Part shown: piece after piece, positions 44,558-54,159 of the stretch | How positions within the stretch are numbered: the first letter of the stretch is position 1 | How the letters are laid out: each line of letters starts with the position of its first letter | Assembly (NCBI GenBank): GCA_902768605.1 | Contig: CACXLY010000002.1 | Location: 22,495 to 86,494, forward strand | Origin: an uncultured Bacteroidales bacterium | GTDB taxonomy: Bacteria > Bacteroidota > Bacteroidia > Bacteroidales > Bacteroidaceae | Length of the DNA: 64,000 nucleotides | Reading direction: 5' to 3' | The notes under the pieces: model-generated | Databases searched by the model: none | Told to the model about the DNA's origin: nothing | The model's input: only the letters and a program-made list of their open reading frames with translations | Translations under genes and position numbers: made by a program

Positions 44558-46123
44558 TTAATTGATGATGACCTCCATGACGCCGTTCAGCGTGCGCTCC
44601 AGGCCGTCGGGACCGGTGGCGTGGATTTCCCTGATGTAGAAACGCTTGTTGCGGGCCAGTCCGCGCATCTGCGCCTTCTGCTGGTCGGAGAACTTGGCGC
44701 CGTTGCTCTGGTAGGGCACTGCGTTGCCCATGGCGTCGAAGAAGACTATCTCGAAGCTGTTCACGCGGAAGGCGATGTTGAGCAGACCGTCGTCGATGGC
44801 AGCGCCGATGCCTTCGGTGCCCATCAGCACCTGCTTGGAGAGCTTGCCGCCTGCGAAGTGCTCCTCGCCGCCGCCCTCAGCAGCATAGGCGATGTATGCC
44901 GTCGGGTCGGGCAACTTGCGCACTCGGAAGGTGAACTTCCCCATCTCCTGCATGCGGCCCTCACTCTCGGCAGCCACCGTGATGACGGCTTCCGTGCCGG
45001 GCGTCGTGGGCTTGGCGATGTACTTGCCTTCGCCCTTCTGCTCGAAGCTGCCGCCTGTCATGCTGACACGCAGCTTGCTGCTGGGGATGCCGGGAACGGA
45101 GACGCTCATCGGGTTGTCGTAACCCGCATAGAGCACGTTCATGATGTCGGCGCTGACGGTTGCGCTCGGAGCCACGACGCTGTACTTCTGAGAGAAGTCG
45201 CGCCGCACCTTCTCGCCCGAGCCGTTCAGCATCTCGATGTAGCCGCTAAACGTGAAGTCGCCCGTCTTGCTGCAAACCGTCTCGTAATAACCCTTGTCGC
45301 TCTGAATCTCCCGACCGCCGATGTAGATGGTCGGACGGCGAGTGGTGTCCACGGCCGCCATGATGATCTGGGCGCTGAAACGTCCGCCCTGTACCACCGT
45401 CACGGCATTCGGGATGACATACGCGTTGAGCTGGTTGACGCGGATATCCTTCACGTCGATGTTGCTCACCAGATTGTGGAGCACCTCGCCCTCGGCGTAG
45501 CGCACGTCGTTCTGCAACTTCGTCAGCAGCGTCACGGCAGCCGCCGTCGGCATGTTCTCGAAGGAGTACTCCTGCCAATTCTTGCCGAGAATCTTTGCCT
45601 TCGTAGGCACCTCGGTGTCGAAATTGCTGGCGATGATGTCCTTCTTCTCCTTGTCCGTCACCATCTTCATGATGCGTTCGCGGTAGTTATTGATGGCGTT
45701 GAAGAGTTCCTTGCCACGGCCCGTGCCCGGCGCCAGCATCACCTGCGTGCTGGCTTCCAAGTCCTCGCGGTTCTTTATGTTATTCACATCGGCCTCCTTG
45801 CCGTCGCTCTTGCGCACGATTGCCTCTTTGAGCTCCTCCGCAAGGTTATAGAGGGAGTCGCTCATGCCGCGCACATACTGCGCCTTCTCGTACCATTCCT
45901 TCACCTTAGCAGGGTTGTCCTTCATCTGCTGGTCGAAGGTGCTGTAAATGCCCATGTTGGATTTGGAGGCATTTTCGGTACTCTTCTTCAGTCCGTCCGC
46001 CACAAGAGAGAAACCGTTCAGTACGTCGCTCGACACGTTAAGTGCCAGCATGGCCAGCAGGACCAGGTACATCAGGTTGATCATCTTCTGACGTGGGGAT
46101 ATCCTTTTCTTCTTTATAGGCAT
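44558..46123 (-). CDS. porM: Type IX secretion motor protein PorM/GldM
   Basis: 521 residues. A single N-terminal membrane helix (about 16-34, LMYLVLLAMLALNVSSDVL) anchors a large periplasmic domain. With PorL it forms the proton-driven motor that powers the type IX translocon. PIKKKRISPRQKMINLMYLVLLAMLALNVS is the highly conserved start. Thirty-three bp upstream of porN. Confidence 0.95.
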   Translation of the reverse strand: MPIKKKRISPRQKMINLMYLVLLAMLALNVSSDVLNGFSLVADGLKKSTENASKSNMGIYSTFDQQMKDNPAKVKEWYEKAQYVRGMSDSLYNLAEELKEAIVRKSDGKEADVNNIKNREDLEASTQVMLAPGTGRGKELFNAINNYRERIMKMVTDKEKKDIIASNFDTEVPTKAKILGKNWQEYSFENMPTAAAVTLLTKLQNDVRYAEGEVLHNLVSNIDVKDIRVNQLNAYVIPNAVTVVQGGRFSAQIIMAAVDTTRRPTIYIGGREIQSDKGYYETVCSKTGDFTFSGYIEMLNGSGEKVRRDFSQKYSVVAPSATVSADIMNVLYAGYDNPMSVSVPGIPSSKLRVSMTGGSFEQKGEGKYIAKPTTPGTEAVITVAAESEGRMQEMGKFTFRVRKLPDPTAYIAYAAEGGGEEHFAGGKLSKQVLMGTEGIGAAIDDGLLNIAFRVNSFEIVFFDAMGNAVPYQSNGAKFSDQQKAQMRGLARNKRFYIREIHATGPDGLERTLNGVMEVIIN

Positions 46124-46180
46124 TGCTTTATTGCTTTCTGAATAATAGGATTGTTCGGATTATCTCGGATTACTGGAGGC

Positions 46181-47068
46181 TCAGTTCTCGCTCCCCTCAG
46201 CGCCCGGCACCGTCTTCATGTTGACGGTCAGCGCCTTAATCATGCGGGCATAGACGTTGTTGAGTTCCTCGATCTGCTGTGCCATGCGGCGCGTCTGCTC
46301 GTCAATCTGTTCGATGGTGCTGACTTGCTTACTGATGTTGCGCAGCTGCAGCTCGTAGACGGTGGCGATACCTGTGATGGAGCGGTTCAGATTCTCCATC
46401 TCCTCGCTGTCCGTCGACATGCGTTCGGCTTGCTTCTTGACGCGTCCGAAGACCTCTGTAAGGTCCTTGAGCACTTCGGCGTAATTCGTGATAGCTTCCT
46501 CCATGGTGGCGGGGTCGGTGGCTTTGATTTGGTTGCCGTCCACCACGGGTCCGCCGTTCTGTATCTGCTCGAGGGCAAGCTGCGCCTGTGCTGCTGCCTG
46601 ACCTGCCGCTGCCAGATTGGCTGCCGCAGCACTCAGGCCGGTACCGGCTGCCAATGCGTCGGGATCGATCGGGCCGCTGGCAACGGCGCCTCCGCCTATC
46701 ACGGTAGCACCGCCGCCGCCAATCACGGCAGGACCGCCGCCACCGATAACGATGGGGCCTTCCGGCACCTCAGCTCCTTCGGGCAGAGGTGTGCCGCCTG
46801 CCACCACGATGGCTTGCCCGCCTCCTGCTGCGCCTTCGCCTTCGGCACGGGGTACTTTCTCGTAAGTCTTTTCAAAACCTGAGATGAAGAACACCAACAC
46901 CTCGGTAATCATACTGATAAACAGTATCTCGTTGGCTCCCGGGATGTGAGTCAATTTGAACAATGCACCTAAAACGACGACTGCAGCACCCCAGCTGTAG
47001 GCGTAATTCATGAAGACTTGTCCGGATGGACTGTCCATCCACTTCTGCAATTTAGCTATGGGATTCAT
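46181..47068 (-). CDS. porL: Type IX secretion motor protein PorL/GldL with Gly-rich insert
   Basis: 295 residues. Two membrane helices (about 22-41 and 47-65), the second with the conserved Glu (SMITEVLVFFISGFE) of the motor, then a cytoplasmic domain ending in a coiled coil. Residues about 75-125 are a Gly/Val/Ile-rich stretch with repeats of VIGGGG and AVIGGGGAT, which looks like an expanded low-complexity linker. Whether close relatives share it cannot be judged here. Confidence 0.93.
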   Translation of the reverse strand: MNPIAKLQKWMDSPSGQVFMNYAYSWGAAVVVLGALFKLTHIPGANEILFISMITEVLVFFISGFEKTYEKVPRAEGEGAAGGGQAIVVAGGTPLPEGAEVPEGPIVIGGGGPAVIGGGGATVIGGGAVASGPIDPDALAAGTGLSAAAANLAAAGQAAAQAQLALEQIQNGGPVVDGNQIKATDPATMEEAITNYAEVLKDLTEVFGRVKKQAERMSTDSEEMENLNRSITGIATVYELQLRNISKQVSTIEQIDEQTRRMAQQIEELNNVYARMIKALTVNMKTVPGAEGSEN

Positions 47069-47114
47069 ATCTTATGTATCTTTTCTGTTAATGTTATGCT
47101 ATTTGTGAATTGTT

Positions 47115-48638
47115 TTAACGGCGTGTCTTGCGTGTGCTGAGTGCAGGCCCGGATGATGAGCCCTTGGAGCCAGAGCCTTTGCCTTTGGCCGAGCTGCCGC
47201 TTGCCTTGTTTGAGCCGGACTTGTCGTTCACCATGGTGCGTACGCAGCGGAAGCCAACGAAGCATCTCGGCTGGTTTTGGTACTCGTAGGATCTCCACGC
47301 GCTTCGTATCATGCTTTCAGGGTCTTTCCAGGAGCCTCCGCGTACGGATTTCTTTTTCAGGCGGTAGGGGTCTTCCTTTGCTGCGTTGTAATAGAGCGCG
47401 GGATTCATATCGGCGGTGGCTTGTATGCCGGCTTCTACGTAGACGTCATTGGTCCACTCTGCCACGTTGCCTGCCATGTCGTAGAGTCCGTTGCTGTTGG
47501 CTGAGAAGATGCCGCACTTGCTGGTGATGAGTGAGCCGTCTTGCGTGTAGTTTCCCCTGTCGGGTTTGAAGTTGGCGTAGAAGCATCCCTTGTCGCTCTT
47601 GACTTCAAGGCTTTCCCACGGGAAGGGGTTTCCTTCTTTGCCTCTGGCTGCGAACTCCCATTCTGCCTCGCTTGGCAGTCGGTAGCGCTGCACGAACTTT
47701 GCGTAGCCGCCTATGCCTTTCATGAGGAAGTTGGTACGCCAGGCGCAGAAGGCATTTGCCTGTTCCCAGGTGACGCCTACTACGGGATATTCGTCGAATG
47801 CAGGATTGGAGAAGTAGAGCTTCATGTAGCGTTCGTTGTCGGCGTTCTGGAAATCGTTGACCCAGCAAGTTGTGTCGGGATATATATTAACAATGTATGT
47901 GTTGAGGAAATCCCATGGACCTGAGAGCGGCCGCGTAATGGTCTGTCGTACGATCTTGCCGTCGTCGTCGATCCATGCTGTGTCCTTGCTGATGATTACC
48001 TGTTCGTTGCTGACGGGGTGATCAGTGTTGAGGTCTCTCTCTTCAGGATTGAGTCGGTACTTTCTCTGTGCGGCTGCCACGTAGTCATATATTTCGTAGC
48101 GGTAGTTCATCTGACTTGCGTCGAGCATCTTGGTGCCGTCGATGGGATGGACTACGTAGACGCTTTGTATGGCTCGGTCTTCGTCCTCGTTTGCTTTGCG
48201 CCAGGGTATGGCTTTGCTCCAGTCGAGGTGTGGTGTGATGGGGTTACCCTCCTTGTCTTCCTCGATTTTGTAGGTTTCGTCGCCGCCGTATGCGGGGTCG
48301 GCCAGTCGCTCACGGATGATGCTGTCTCTGACCCAGTTGACGAACTGGCGATACTTTGAGTTGCTTATCTCATGCTCATCCATCCAGAATCCGTCGACGC
48401 TGATGACGCGCAGTGGATACTCTGTGCCCCACAGGGTATCGTTGTTTTCCAGACCGATTTTGAGTGAGCCTTTGTGTACGGGAACCATACCGAAGGGTGT
48501 GGGTTCCGAGAAGGAGGAGCCTTTTGTGCCTGTCACTTCGCCTCCTACGGCGTTGGCCGAGGAGTTGCTTCCGAAGCAGGAGGCCAAGACCATGCAGCCG
48601 AGGGCTGCACCTACTAAAAGCAGACTTTTAATCTTCAT
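47115..48638 (-). CDS. porK: Type IX secretion lipoprotein PorK/GldK
   Basis: 507 residues. Lipobox MVLASC with Cys21. Formylglycine-generating-enzyme-like (SUMF1) fold: VSVDGFWMDEHEISNSKYRQFVNWVRD near the start and YRLPSEAEWEFAARGKEGNPFPW, VAEWTNDVYVEAG, RGGSWKDPESMIRSAWR later. Forms the periplasmic ring with PorN. The C-terminal 40 residues are basic and Ser-rich. Confidence 0.95.
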   Translation of the reverse strand: MKIKSLLLVGAALGCMVLASCFGSNSSANAVGGEVTGTKGSSFSEPTPFGMVPVHKGSLKIGLENNDTLWGTEYPLRVISVDGFWMDEHEISNSKYRQFVNWVRDSIIRERLADPAYGGDETYKIEEDKEGNPITPHLDWSKAIPWRKANEDEDRAIQSVYVVHPIDGTKMLDASQMNYRYEIYDYVAAAQRKYRLNPEERDLNTDHPVSNEQVIISKDTAWIDDDGKIVRQTITRPLSGPWDFLNTYIVNIYPDTTCWVNDFQNADNERYMKLYFSNPAFDEYPVVGVTWEQANAFCAWRTNFLMKGIGGYAKFVQRYRLPSEAEWEFAARGKEGNPFPWESLEVKSDKGCFYANFKPDRGNYTQDGSLITSKCGIFSANSNGLYDMAGNVAEWTNDVYVEAGIQATADMNPALYYNAAKEDPYRLKKKSVRGGSWKDPESMIRSAWRSYEYQNQPRCFVGFRCVRTMVNDKSGSNKASGSSAKGKGSGSKGSSSGPALSTRKTRR

Positions 48639-48712
48639 ATTGTTTTATTAAATGGGTCTAATGGGGTTAATGGGTTAAATGGGACTTTATGGGTTTTTTA
48701 TGATTGAGTCGT

Positions 48713-49651
48713 TTAAAGCAGTCGGACGCTTTTGTGGAGGTTTTTCCCCTTTTTGAACATGTCGAGTTCATGTTGGTATCCGATGAGTATTTCGTGTGTG
48801 CCGTTGAGTGCTCCGACGCCGCCTGTATAGACTTCGTAGGAGTATCCGATGTTGATGCCGTGGAAGTCGAATCCGAGCAGCAGGCCGACGCTGATGGTGG
48901 GACTGTACATGAGTCCTCCGTAGAGCTTATGCTTGTTGCCGTCGTACATGAGCCGGGCGTTGATGTCTCCTCGCCAGAAGGTGAGGTCTGAGCGTACCAT
49001 GGCGTCGAGTGCGAGTTTGTATCGGGGCTGCCGGAACGCGAGGTTGTATCCTCCCTGCACCATCATGAGTGGGTCGATGCTGACCTCGTGTGTCTTGTCG
49101 TCGCCCATCTTGACGGTCGGCCCGAGTATGTGCATGGCGCTCACGCCGGCGTACCAGAGCTTCTTGTAGGAGTAGCGTAGTCCGACGTCGAGGTCGAAGG
49201 CGTTGCCCTTTATGTCGTTCTGTGCGAAGGCGGGGTCGCCGGAGTCTCTTAGGTCGATATCCGAGCCGTCGAATCCCACCATGAGCAGTGCGGGGCGAAT
49301 GCCGATGCTGGCGCGGCCTCCGAGAAACTTCTGGTGATAGGCGTACTGGAGTTGTATCTTCTTATTTGAGAAGGCTCCGATGTCGTCGTTGAGGAAGGCG
49401 GCTCCCACGCCGTGCTTCGGTCCGACGAAAAACAGGGGCATGTCGGCGTTGATGACCATCGTCTTGGGCGCCCCCTGGTAGCCGACCATCTGCAGACTGT
49501 ACATCCCGACGACATTCAACTTGCTGTCGAGCCCTGCCGCTGCAGGGTTGTAGTAGGACTGCAACGCCCAGGTGTTGGTAAACGCCGCGTCGAATTGTGC
49601 CCTTGCTGCAAGGGACACGAAGAGCATACCTATCCAGAGCAGTCTTTTCAT
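48713..49651 (-). CDS. porP: Type IX secretion outer-membrane protein PorP/SprF
   Basis: 312 residues with a signal peptide (1-18, ending ARAQ). Outer-membrane beta-barrel of the PorP/SprF family; typical are the N-terminal DAAFTNTWALQSYYNPAAAG and C-terminal GYSYEVYTGGVGALNGTHEILIGYQ. Start 49651 gives the signal peptide; the frame is open to 49918 but the promoter lies within that extension. First gene of the cluster, 74 bp before porK across a TTAATGGGTTAAATGGG repeat. Confidence 0.93.
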   Translation of the reverse strand: MKRLLWIGMLFVSLAARAQFDAAFTNTWALQSYYNPAAAGLDSKLNVVGMYSLQMVGYQGAPKTMVINADMPLFFVGPKHGVGAAFLNDDIGAFSNKKIQLQYAYHQKFLGGRASIGIRPALLMVGFDGSDIDLRDSGDPAFAQNDIKGNAFDLDVGLRYSYKKLWYAGVSAMHILGPTVKMGDDKTHEVSIDPLMMVQGGYNLAFRQPRYKLALDAMVRSDLTFWRGDINARLMYDGNKHKLYGGLMYSPTISVGLLLGFDFHGINIGYSYEVYTGGVGALNGTHEILIGYQHELDMFKKGKNLHKSVRLL

Positions 49652-49712
49652 CCTGTCATTAATAACGATGTACTTTATTAATTTATTGTGTCGGTCGAGC
49701 CGAAATTTCGTG

Positions 49713-49720
49713 CAAAGGTA
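49713..49720 (-). promoter_or_regulatory. -7 element for porPKLMN
   Basis: TACCTTTG on the minus strand, 62 bp upstream of the porP start. Confidence 0.6.
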
Positions 49721-50049
49721 CAAAAAATATTGTTTTTGACCAAAAGCGGCCGCGCTTTTTTGCTTTTGGGTGACGGGAAGGGACTTTTCGGGGGCCGTTT
49801 CGCGATGTTTGGGAGGAACCGGTGAAAATGCAGGGGGATGTAAAGATTTTTCGTGAGGATTTCCGGCGCTTCGTGATGCGATTTGAAACGCGACACGTTG
49901 CGAGGGCCGACGCAACACGTTGCAAAGGCTTTTCCTTCACGTGGGAAAGCGTCTTCCCACACGTGGGAAAGGCCGATGCTTCACGTGGCATTTTCCGTCG
50001 CGACGCGATGGATTTGCAATCGCCTCATTATGAGCGGGTTGGCTCGACA

Positions 50050-50082
50050 AGAAAAAAGCCCGTCCCCAAAGCGGGGCGGGCT
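50050..50082 (-). terminator. Terminator after lipoprotein gene
   Basis: On the minus strand the stem AGCCCGCCCC / GGGGACGGGCT is followed by TTTTTTC. Confidence 0.85.
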
Positions 50083-50145
50083 ATGGTGCGACCTTTCGGC
50101 CGATGTAAAGATTCTTCCCGTGAAATCGGTTTGTAATGGAAAACT

Positions 50146-50838
50146 CTATGGCTTTCTGAAGTCTTCCCAGCCGTCGAGTTCTTCCAGGTAGGTGCCGGCC
50201 TGCTGGGGTGCGACTTTCTCGTAGGCTTCCCGGTTGACCTCGACCAGTGCGGAGTCGGTCTGCAGCATGTAGTGTGTGGCGCCGGACACCATCTTGTTGT
50301 TCTTGATGACAAACGTCTCGCGGATGGCTCCTGAGGCAACGGGCCGGCTGCCCTCGAGCTTGATGAACTCGGAGACTGTGGAGCCGTCCTGCCCTCTGCC
50401 GTTGCGCAGGATTGTGCCGTCGGGCGTGATGGCGAGCCCCATTTCAGCCTGGTCGACGTAGGTGAGCAGTTTCAGGGAGTCCTTGATGAAGGTGTAGATG
50501 GCAGCGTAAGGCGGTTCGCCGCGGAGCAGCACCTCGGGGTTGCCGTCGTCGTCCAGGTCGGTCGAGAGGTAGAGAAGCGGCGTGTGCTGCTTGTAGTCGA
50601 GGGTCTTCTTCCGCTGCAGCTCGATGACGCCGATCTGCTTCCACTCGTTGTAGAGCGAGTCCTTGGCACAGGGCAGCTGCACCTTCTTCAGCTCCGTGTA
50701 CTCCAGACTCTCTTCCGTCACGAGCATCTGCTCTTCCTCGGGCTTCTCCTTCTTGCTGTCCTTTTCCTTCGAACCTTTGCAACCGGTCATCACCATGGCG
50801 CAGCTTGCCATGAGTATCATGAAAAATGTTTTTCTCAT
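50146..50838 (-). CDS. Lipoprotein of unknown function
   Basis: 230 residues. Lipobox MVMTGC with Cys20, then a Lys/Glu-rich linker and a domain with LYLSTDLDDDGNPEVLLRGEPPYAAIYTF. The DLDDDGNPEVLL segment resembles FG-GAP/VCBS calcium-binding turns, and the whole may be a small propeller-like or beta domain. No named family was recognised. Start 50838 gives a compact signal peptide; 50862 adds eight polar residues. Own promoter and terminator, so monocistronic. Confidence 0.7.
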   Translation of the reverse strand: MRKTFFMILMASCAMVMTGCKGSKEKDSKKEKPEEEQMLVTEESLEYTELKKVQLPCAKDSLYNEWKQIGVIELQRKKTLDYKQHTPLLYLSTDLDDDGNPEVLLRGEPPYAAIYTFIKDSLKLLTYVDQAEMGLAITPDGTILRNGRGQDGSTVSEFIKLEGSRPVASGAIRETFVIKNNKMVSGATHYMLQTDSALVEVNREAYEKVAPQQAGTYLEELDGWEDFRKP

Positions 50839-50872
50839 ATCAGTTTTTTCTTGTTTTCGCAAATATCAAAGG

Positions 50873-50880
50873 CAAAAGTA
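50873..50880 (-). promoter_or_regulatory. -7 element for lipoprotein gene
   Basis: TACTTTTG on the minus strand, 34 bp upstream of the start at 50838. Confidence 0.6.
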
Positions 50881-50985
50881 CAACAACTTTCGCTTCCCAC
50901 CAAGAAAAGAGGAGATTTTTTTGCAAGAGTGTCCCATTATCAAATAAAAAGTGCGGAAAAGGCACGATGTTTCGCTAAAAATAGC

Positions 50986-50993
50986 TATCTTTG
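50986..50993 (+). promoter_or_regulatory. -7 element for glyQS
   Basis: TATCTTTG, exact TAnnTTTG match, 40 bp before the glycyl-tRNA synthetase start. Confidence 0.65.
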
Positions 50994-51033
50994 CAGCCAA
51001 AATGTTCGTTTAATATAAATAAGGTATATAGAA

Positions 51034-52587
51034 ATGGCACAACAAGAAGATGTTTTCAAAAAGATAGTGTCGCACTGCAAAGAGTACGGCTTCGTTTTCC
51101 CCTCCAGTGATATCTACGACGGCCTGGGCGCGGTCTATGACTACGGACAGAACGGCGTGGAGCTCAAGAACAATATAAAGCAGTACTGGTGGCAGTCGAT
51201 GGTGCTCCTGCACGATAATATCGTGGGCATCGACGCCGCTATCTTCATGCACCCCACCACGTGGAAGGCCAGCGGACACGTCGATGCCTTCAACGATCCC
51301 CTCATCGACAACCGCGACTCCAAGAAGCGCTATCGCGCCGACGTACTCATCGAGGAGCAGATGGCAAAGTATGAGGACAAGATACAGAAGGAGATTGAGA
51401 AGGCCCAGAAGAAGTATGGCGACGCCTTCGACGAGACGCAGTTCCGCGCCACCAACGCGCGTGTCATCGAGAACCAAATGAAATACGACGACCTGCACAA
51501 CCGCTATCAGGCAGTCATGAACGCACCTGGCGGCATCGACCTCGAAGGCATGAAGCAGATCATCCTCGACGAAGGCATCGTCTGCCCCATCAGCGGCACA
51601 CGCAACTGGACCGACGTGCGCCAGTTCAACCTTATGTTCAAGACCGAGATGGGCAGCACCGCCGACGGCGCCTCGACCATCTACCTCCGACCCGAGACGG
51701 CGCAGGGCATCTTCGTCAACTACCTTAACGTGCAGAAGACCGGCCGCATGAAGCTGCCCTTCGGCATCGCACAGATAGGCAAGGCGTTCCGTAACGAAAT
51801 CGTCGCCCGCCAGTTCATCTTCCGCATGCGTGAGTTCGAACAGATGGAGATGCAGTATTTCATCCAGCCCGGCACCGAGTTGGACTGGTTCCAGAAATGG
51901 AAACAATTCCGCATGAAATGGCATCAGAACCTCGGCTTCGGCGCGGAGAACTACCGCTTCCACGACCACGACAAGCTGGCGCACTACGCCAACGCAGCCA
52001 CCGACATCGAGTTCCGCATGCCCTTCGGATTCAAGGAGGTGGAGGGCATCCACAGTCGCACGAACTTCGACCTCTCGCAGCACGCCAAGTACAGTGGCAA
52101 GAAGATCGAGTACTTCGACCCCGAGACCAACGAGAGCTACACGCCGTACGTCATCGAGACATCAATCGGCGTGGACCGCATGTTCCTTTCCATCATGTGC
52201 CACAGCTACGAGGAGCAGCAGCTGCCCGACGGACAGACACGCACCGTGCTGCATCTGCCCGCAGCTCTCGCACCCGTGAAGCTCGCCGTCTTCCCGCTCA
52301 CGAAGAAGGACGGCATGCCCGAGAAGGCACAAGAAATCATCAACGACCTGCGCTTCCATTTCAATTGCAAGTACGAGGAAAAAGACCAGATCGGCAAGCG
52401 CTACCGCCGTATGGATGCCATCGGATGCCCTTACTGCGTCACCGTCGACCAGCAGACCCTCGAGGACAATACTGTCACCCTACGCGACCGCGACACGATG
52501 GAACAGAAGCGCGTTGCTATCAGCGAACTGCGCTCTATCATAGAAGACAAGGTGAGCATCACCTCGCTCCTCAAGAAACTACTCTAA
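51034..52587 (+). CDS. glyQS: Glycyl-tRNA synthetase (dimeric type)
   Basis: 517 residues, the single-chain alpha2 class II enzyme. Charges tRNA-Gly. Class II motif 2 appears as GKAFRNEIVARQFIFRMREFEQMEMQYF; substrate loops include SSDIYDGLGAVYDYG, TWKASGHVDAFNDP and LRPETAQGIFVNY. The anticodon-binding domain closes the protein (KLAVFPLTKKDGMPEKA). Four bp before the FKBP gene. Confidence 0.96.
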   Translation: MAQQEDVFKKIVSHCKEYGFVFPSSDIYDGLGAVYDYGQNGVELKNNIKQYWWQSMVLLHDNIVGIDAAIFMHPTTWKASGHVDAFNDPLIDNRDSKKRYRADVLIEEQMAKYEDKIQKEIEKAQKKYGDAFDETQFRATNARVIENQMKYDDLHNRYQAVMNAPGGIDLEGMKQIILDEGIVCPISGTRNWTDVRQFNLMFKTEMGSTADGASTIYLRPETAQGIFVNYLNVQKTGRMKLPFGIAQIGKAFRNEIVARQFIFRMREFEQMEMQYFIQPGTELDWFQKWKQFRMKWHQNLGFGAENYRFHDHDKLAHYANAATDIEFRMPFGFKEVEGIHSRTNFDLSQHAKYSGKKIEYFDPETNESYTPYVIETSIGVDRMFLSIMCHSYEEQQLPDGQTRTVLHLPAALAPVKLAVFPLTKKDGMPEKAQEIINDLRFHFNCKYEEKDQIGKRYRRMDAIGCPYCVTVDQQTLEDNTVTLRDRDTMEQKRVAISELRSIIEDKVSITSLLKKLL

Positions 52588-52591
52588 GAAA

Positions 52592-53254
52592 ATGAACGTC
52601 AGACAGAAAGCACTTCTCCTGCTGCCAGCATTGCTGCTCCTCCTCATCGCTTCCTGCAAAAACAGCGAAAAGGTCGACGACCCGCACGAGAACTGGAAGG
52701 AGCGGAACGCCCAATGGTTTGCCGAGGTGTACGATGCAGCTCAGGCCTCCATCGCCGCGGCTAAAGCACAGTATCCCAACGGGAACGACTGGGAGAAGCA
52801 TTGCGACTGGCGCGTCTTCAAAACGCTTCTTAAAAGTCAGGAGACACAAGGGGCGACCACGGACTACATCGTCTGCAAGATAAACGAACGCGGCGACGGC
52901 GACTGGAGCGCTGCATACACCGACAGCGTCCGCCTCTACTATCGCGGCTGGATTATGGACGAGAACTATCCTGCAAGCAAGACGAACATGACCGTCTTCA
53001 GCCAGACGTACTACGGCGATTTCGACAAGACGACCGCCGCACCGCTTGCCATGCCGGTCCTCTCCACCGTGGAAGGCTTCATGACTGCCGTGCAGTACAT
53101 GGTCAAAGGCGATGACTGGATGGTTTACATCCCCGAGCAACTGGCCTACGGTTCAACGGCGTCCGACGCCATCCCTGCATACAGCACCCTGCTCTACCGC
53201 ATCCGCATCGAGCTCGTCCACAAGAGCGGAACGGGCATGCCGGGTTGGCGTTGA
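52592..53254 (+). CDS. FKBP-type peptidyl-prolyl isomerase lipoprotein
   Basis: 220 residues. Lipobox LIASC with Cys22. The C-terminal half is an FKBP fold: DSVRLYYRGWIMDENY, GDDWMVYIPEQLAYGS and YSTLLYRIRIELV, where VYIPEQLAYG is the typical active-site strand. Catalyses or assists proline isomerisation in envelope proteins (family knowledge). Probably co-transcribed with glyQS. Confidence 0.85.
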   Translation: MNVRQKALLLLPALLLLLIASCKNSEKVDDPHENWKERNAQWFAEVYDAAQASIAAAKAQYPNGNDWEKHCDWRVFKTLLKSQETQGATTDYIVCKINERGDGDWSAAYTDSVRLYYRGWIMDENYPASKTNMTVFSQTYYGDFDKTTAAPLAMPVLSTVEGFMTAVQYMVKGDDWMVYIPEQLAYGSTASDAIPAYSTLLYRIRIELVHKSGTGMPGWR

Positions 53255-53270
53255 CGACACATTGTCATAA

Positions 53271-53352
53271 ACCATTTAGCCCGTCACCTTTTACTGTCCG
53301 GCCGTGGCTGTCGCCGCGTGGAATGTCAGTAAAGGGTAACGGGCTAAATGGT
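53271..53352. terminator. Long bidirectional stem between FKBP gene and tyrA
   Basis: 26-bp arms (ACCATTTAGCCCGT... and ...ACGGGCTAAATGGT) with two mismatches around a 30-nt centre. It separates convergent genes and can end transcription from both sides, though T runs are weak. Confidence 0.65.
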
Positions 53353-53383
53353 AGATGGGGGATTCGTTGAATCGCAAATGAGG

Positions 53384-54157
53384 TTATCGGATATTGGCTC
53401 TGATCTTGCTGAGGTAAGCGTTGAGGGCGTCCTCGTCGCGGTTGTCGATAATCTGTATCAGCTCTTTCAGTTCGGAACGTATGCCTTCGACGTGCGCCTT
53501 GGTCCGTGGGTTGAAGAGTATCTCGCGCAGCAGCGTGTCGTCCTCTCCCAGGACGCCGCGGGCTATCTTCAAGTGGCGCTTGAACGTCGTGCCGGGTGCA
53601 TCCTGGTGCTTCATCACGGCAGAAAAGACGAACGTGCTGACGAAAGGCACCGACAGACTGTAGGCCATCGCCTCGTCGTGCTCGTCGAAACTGTATTCGT
53701 GGACGTTCAGACCGAGCCTCCTATAGAGGTCGAGGAAGAAGATACGCCCCATGTAGTCGCCCTCCTTGATGACGATGGCGTTCTCCGAAGACAGGGCCCC
53801 GAGGTTTGCAAACGTTGGGCCGAACATCGGATGGGTCGAGACGTAGCGCATCCCTGTCTTTTCGTAGTAGTCCCTTAGCCCTGTCTTCACCGAAGATATG
53901 TCCGAGATGATGCAGCCCTTTGGCAGATGCGGGATGACTTGCTCGAAGACGTCAATCGTGTATTTTAGTGTGACGGCGTTTATTACAAGCTCAGGCTTGA
54001 ACTCGTCTATCTCGTCGAGCGTGGTGAAGCGACGCGTATTGTAAAGAAACCTCATGCGTCGCGGGTCAATCTCATAGACGGCGCATTCGTGGTCGAACGA
54101 CAAGACGTCGGTAAAGAACGAACCCATCTTGCCTGCTCCTAATATAAGAATCTTCAT
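53384..54157 (-). CDS. tyrA: Prephenate dehydrogenase
   Basis: 257 residues. Oxidative decarboxylation of prephenate toward tyrosine. NAD motif ILGAGKMGSFF at the N-terminus; substrate stretch VSTHPMFGPTFANL; DEHDEAMAYSLSVPF. Start 54157 gives the Rossmann fold directly; the ten residues encoded from 54187 come from a TAAATGGCAAATGATAAAAT repeat. Last gene of the aromatic operon. Confidence 0.92.
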   Translation of the reverse strand: MKILILGAGKMGSFFTDVLSFDHECAVYEIDPRRMRFLYNTRRFTTLDEIDEFKPELVINAVTLKYTIDVFEQVIPHLPKGCIISDISSVKTGLRDYYEKTGMRYVSTHPMFGPTFANLGALSSENAIVIKEGDYMGRIFFLDLYRRLGLNVHEYSFDEHDEAMAYSLSVPFVSTFVFSAVMKHQDAPGTTFKRHLKIARGVLGEDDTLLREILFNPRTKAHVEGIRSELKELIQIIDNRDEDALNAYLSKIRANIR

Positions 54158-54159
54158 CT

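Larger units (their letters stand above)
49652..50145. repeat. Gap with 22-bp CACGT array, promoter and terminator
   Basis: 49878-49990 holds five units with CACGT at 49894, 49916, 49938, 49960 and 49982, exactly 22 bp apart while the sequence between drifts (CACGTTGC to CACGTGGG). The gap also contains the porP promoter (49713-49720) and a terminator (50050-50082) for the lipoprotein gene. No gene is seen. Confidence 0.85.

Noticed and set aside
44531..46141. Plus-strand open frame of about 536 codons over porM
   Set aside because: porM on the minus strand is unmistakable and in a conserved operon; the overlapping frame is Val/Leu/His-rich shadow sequence.
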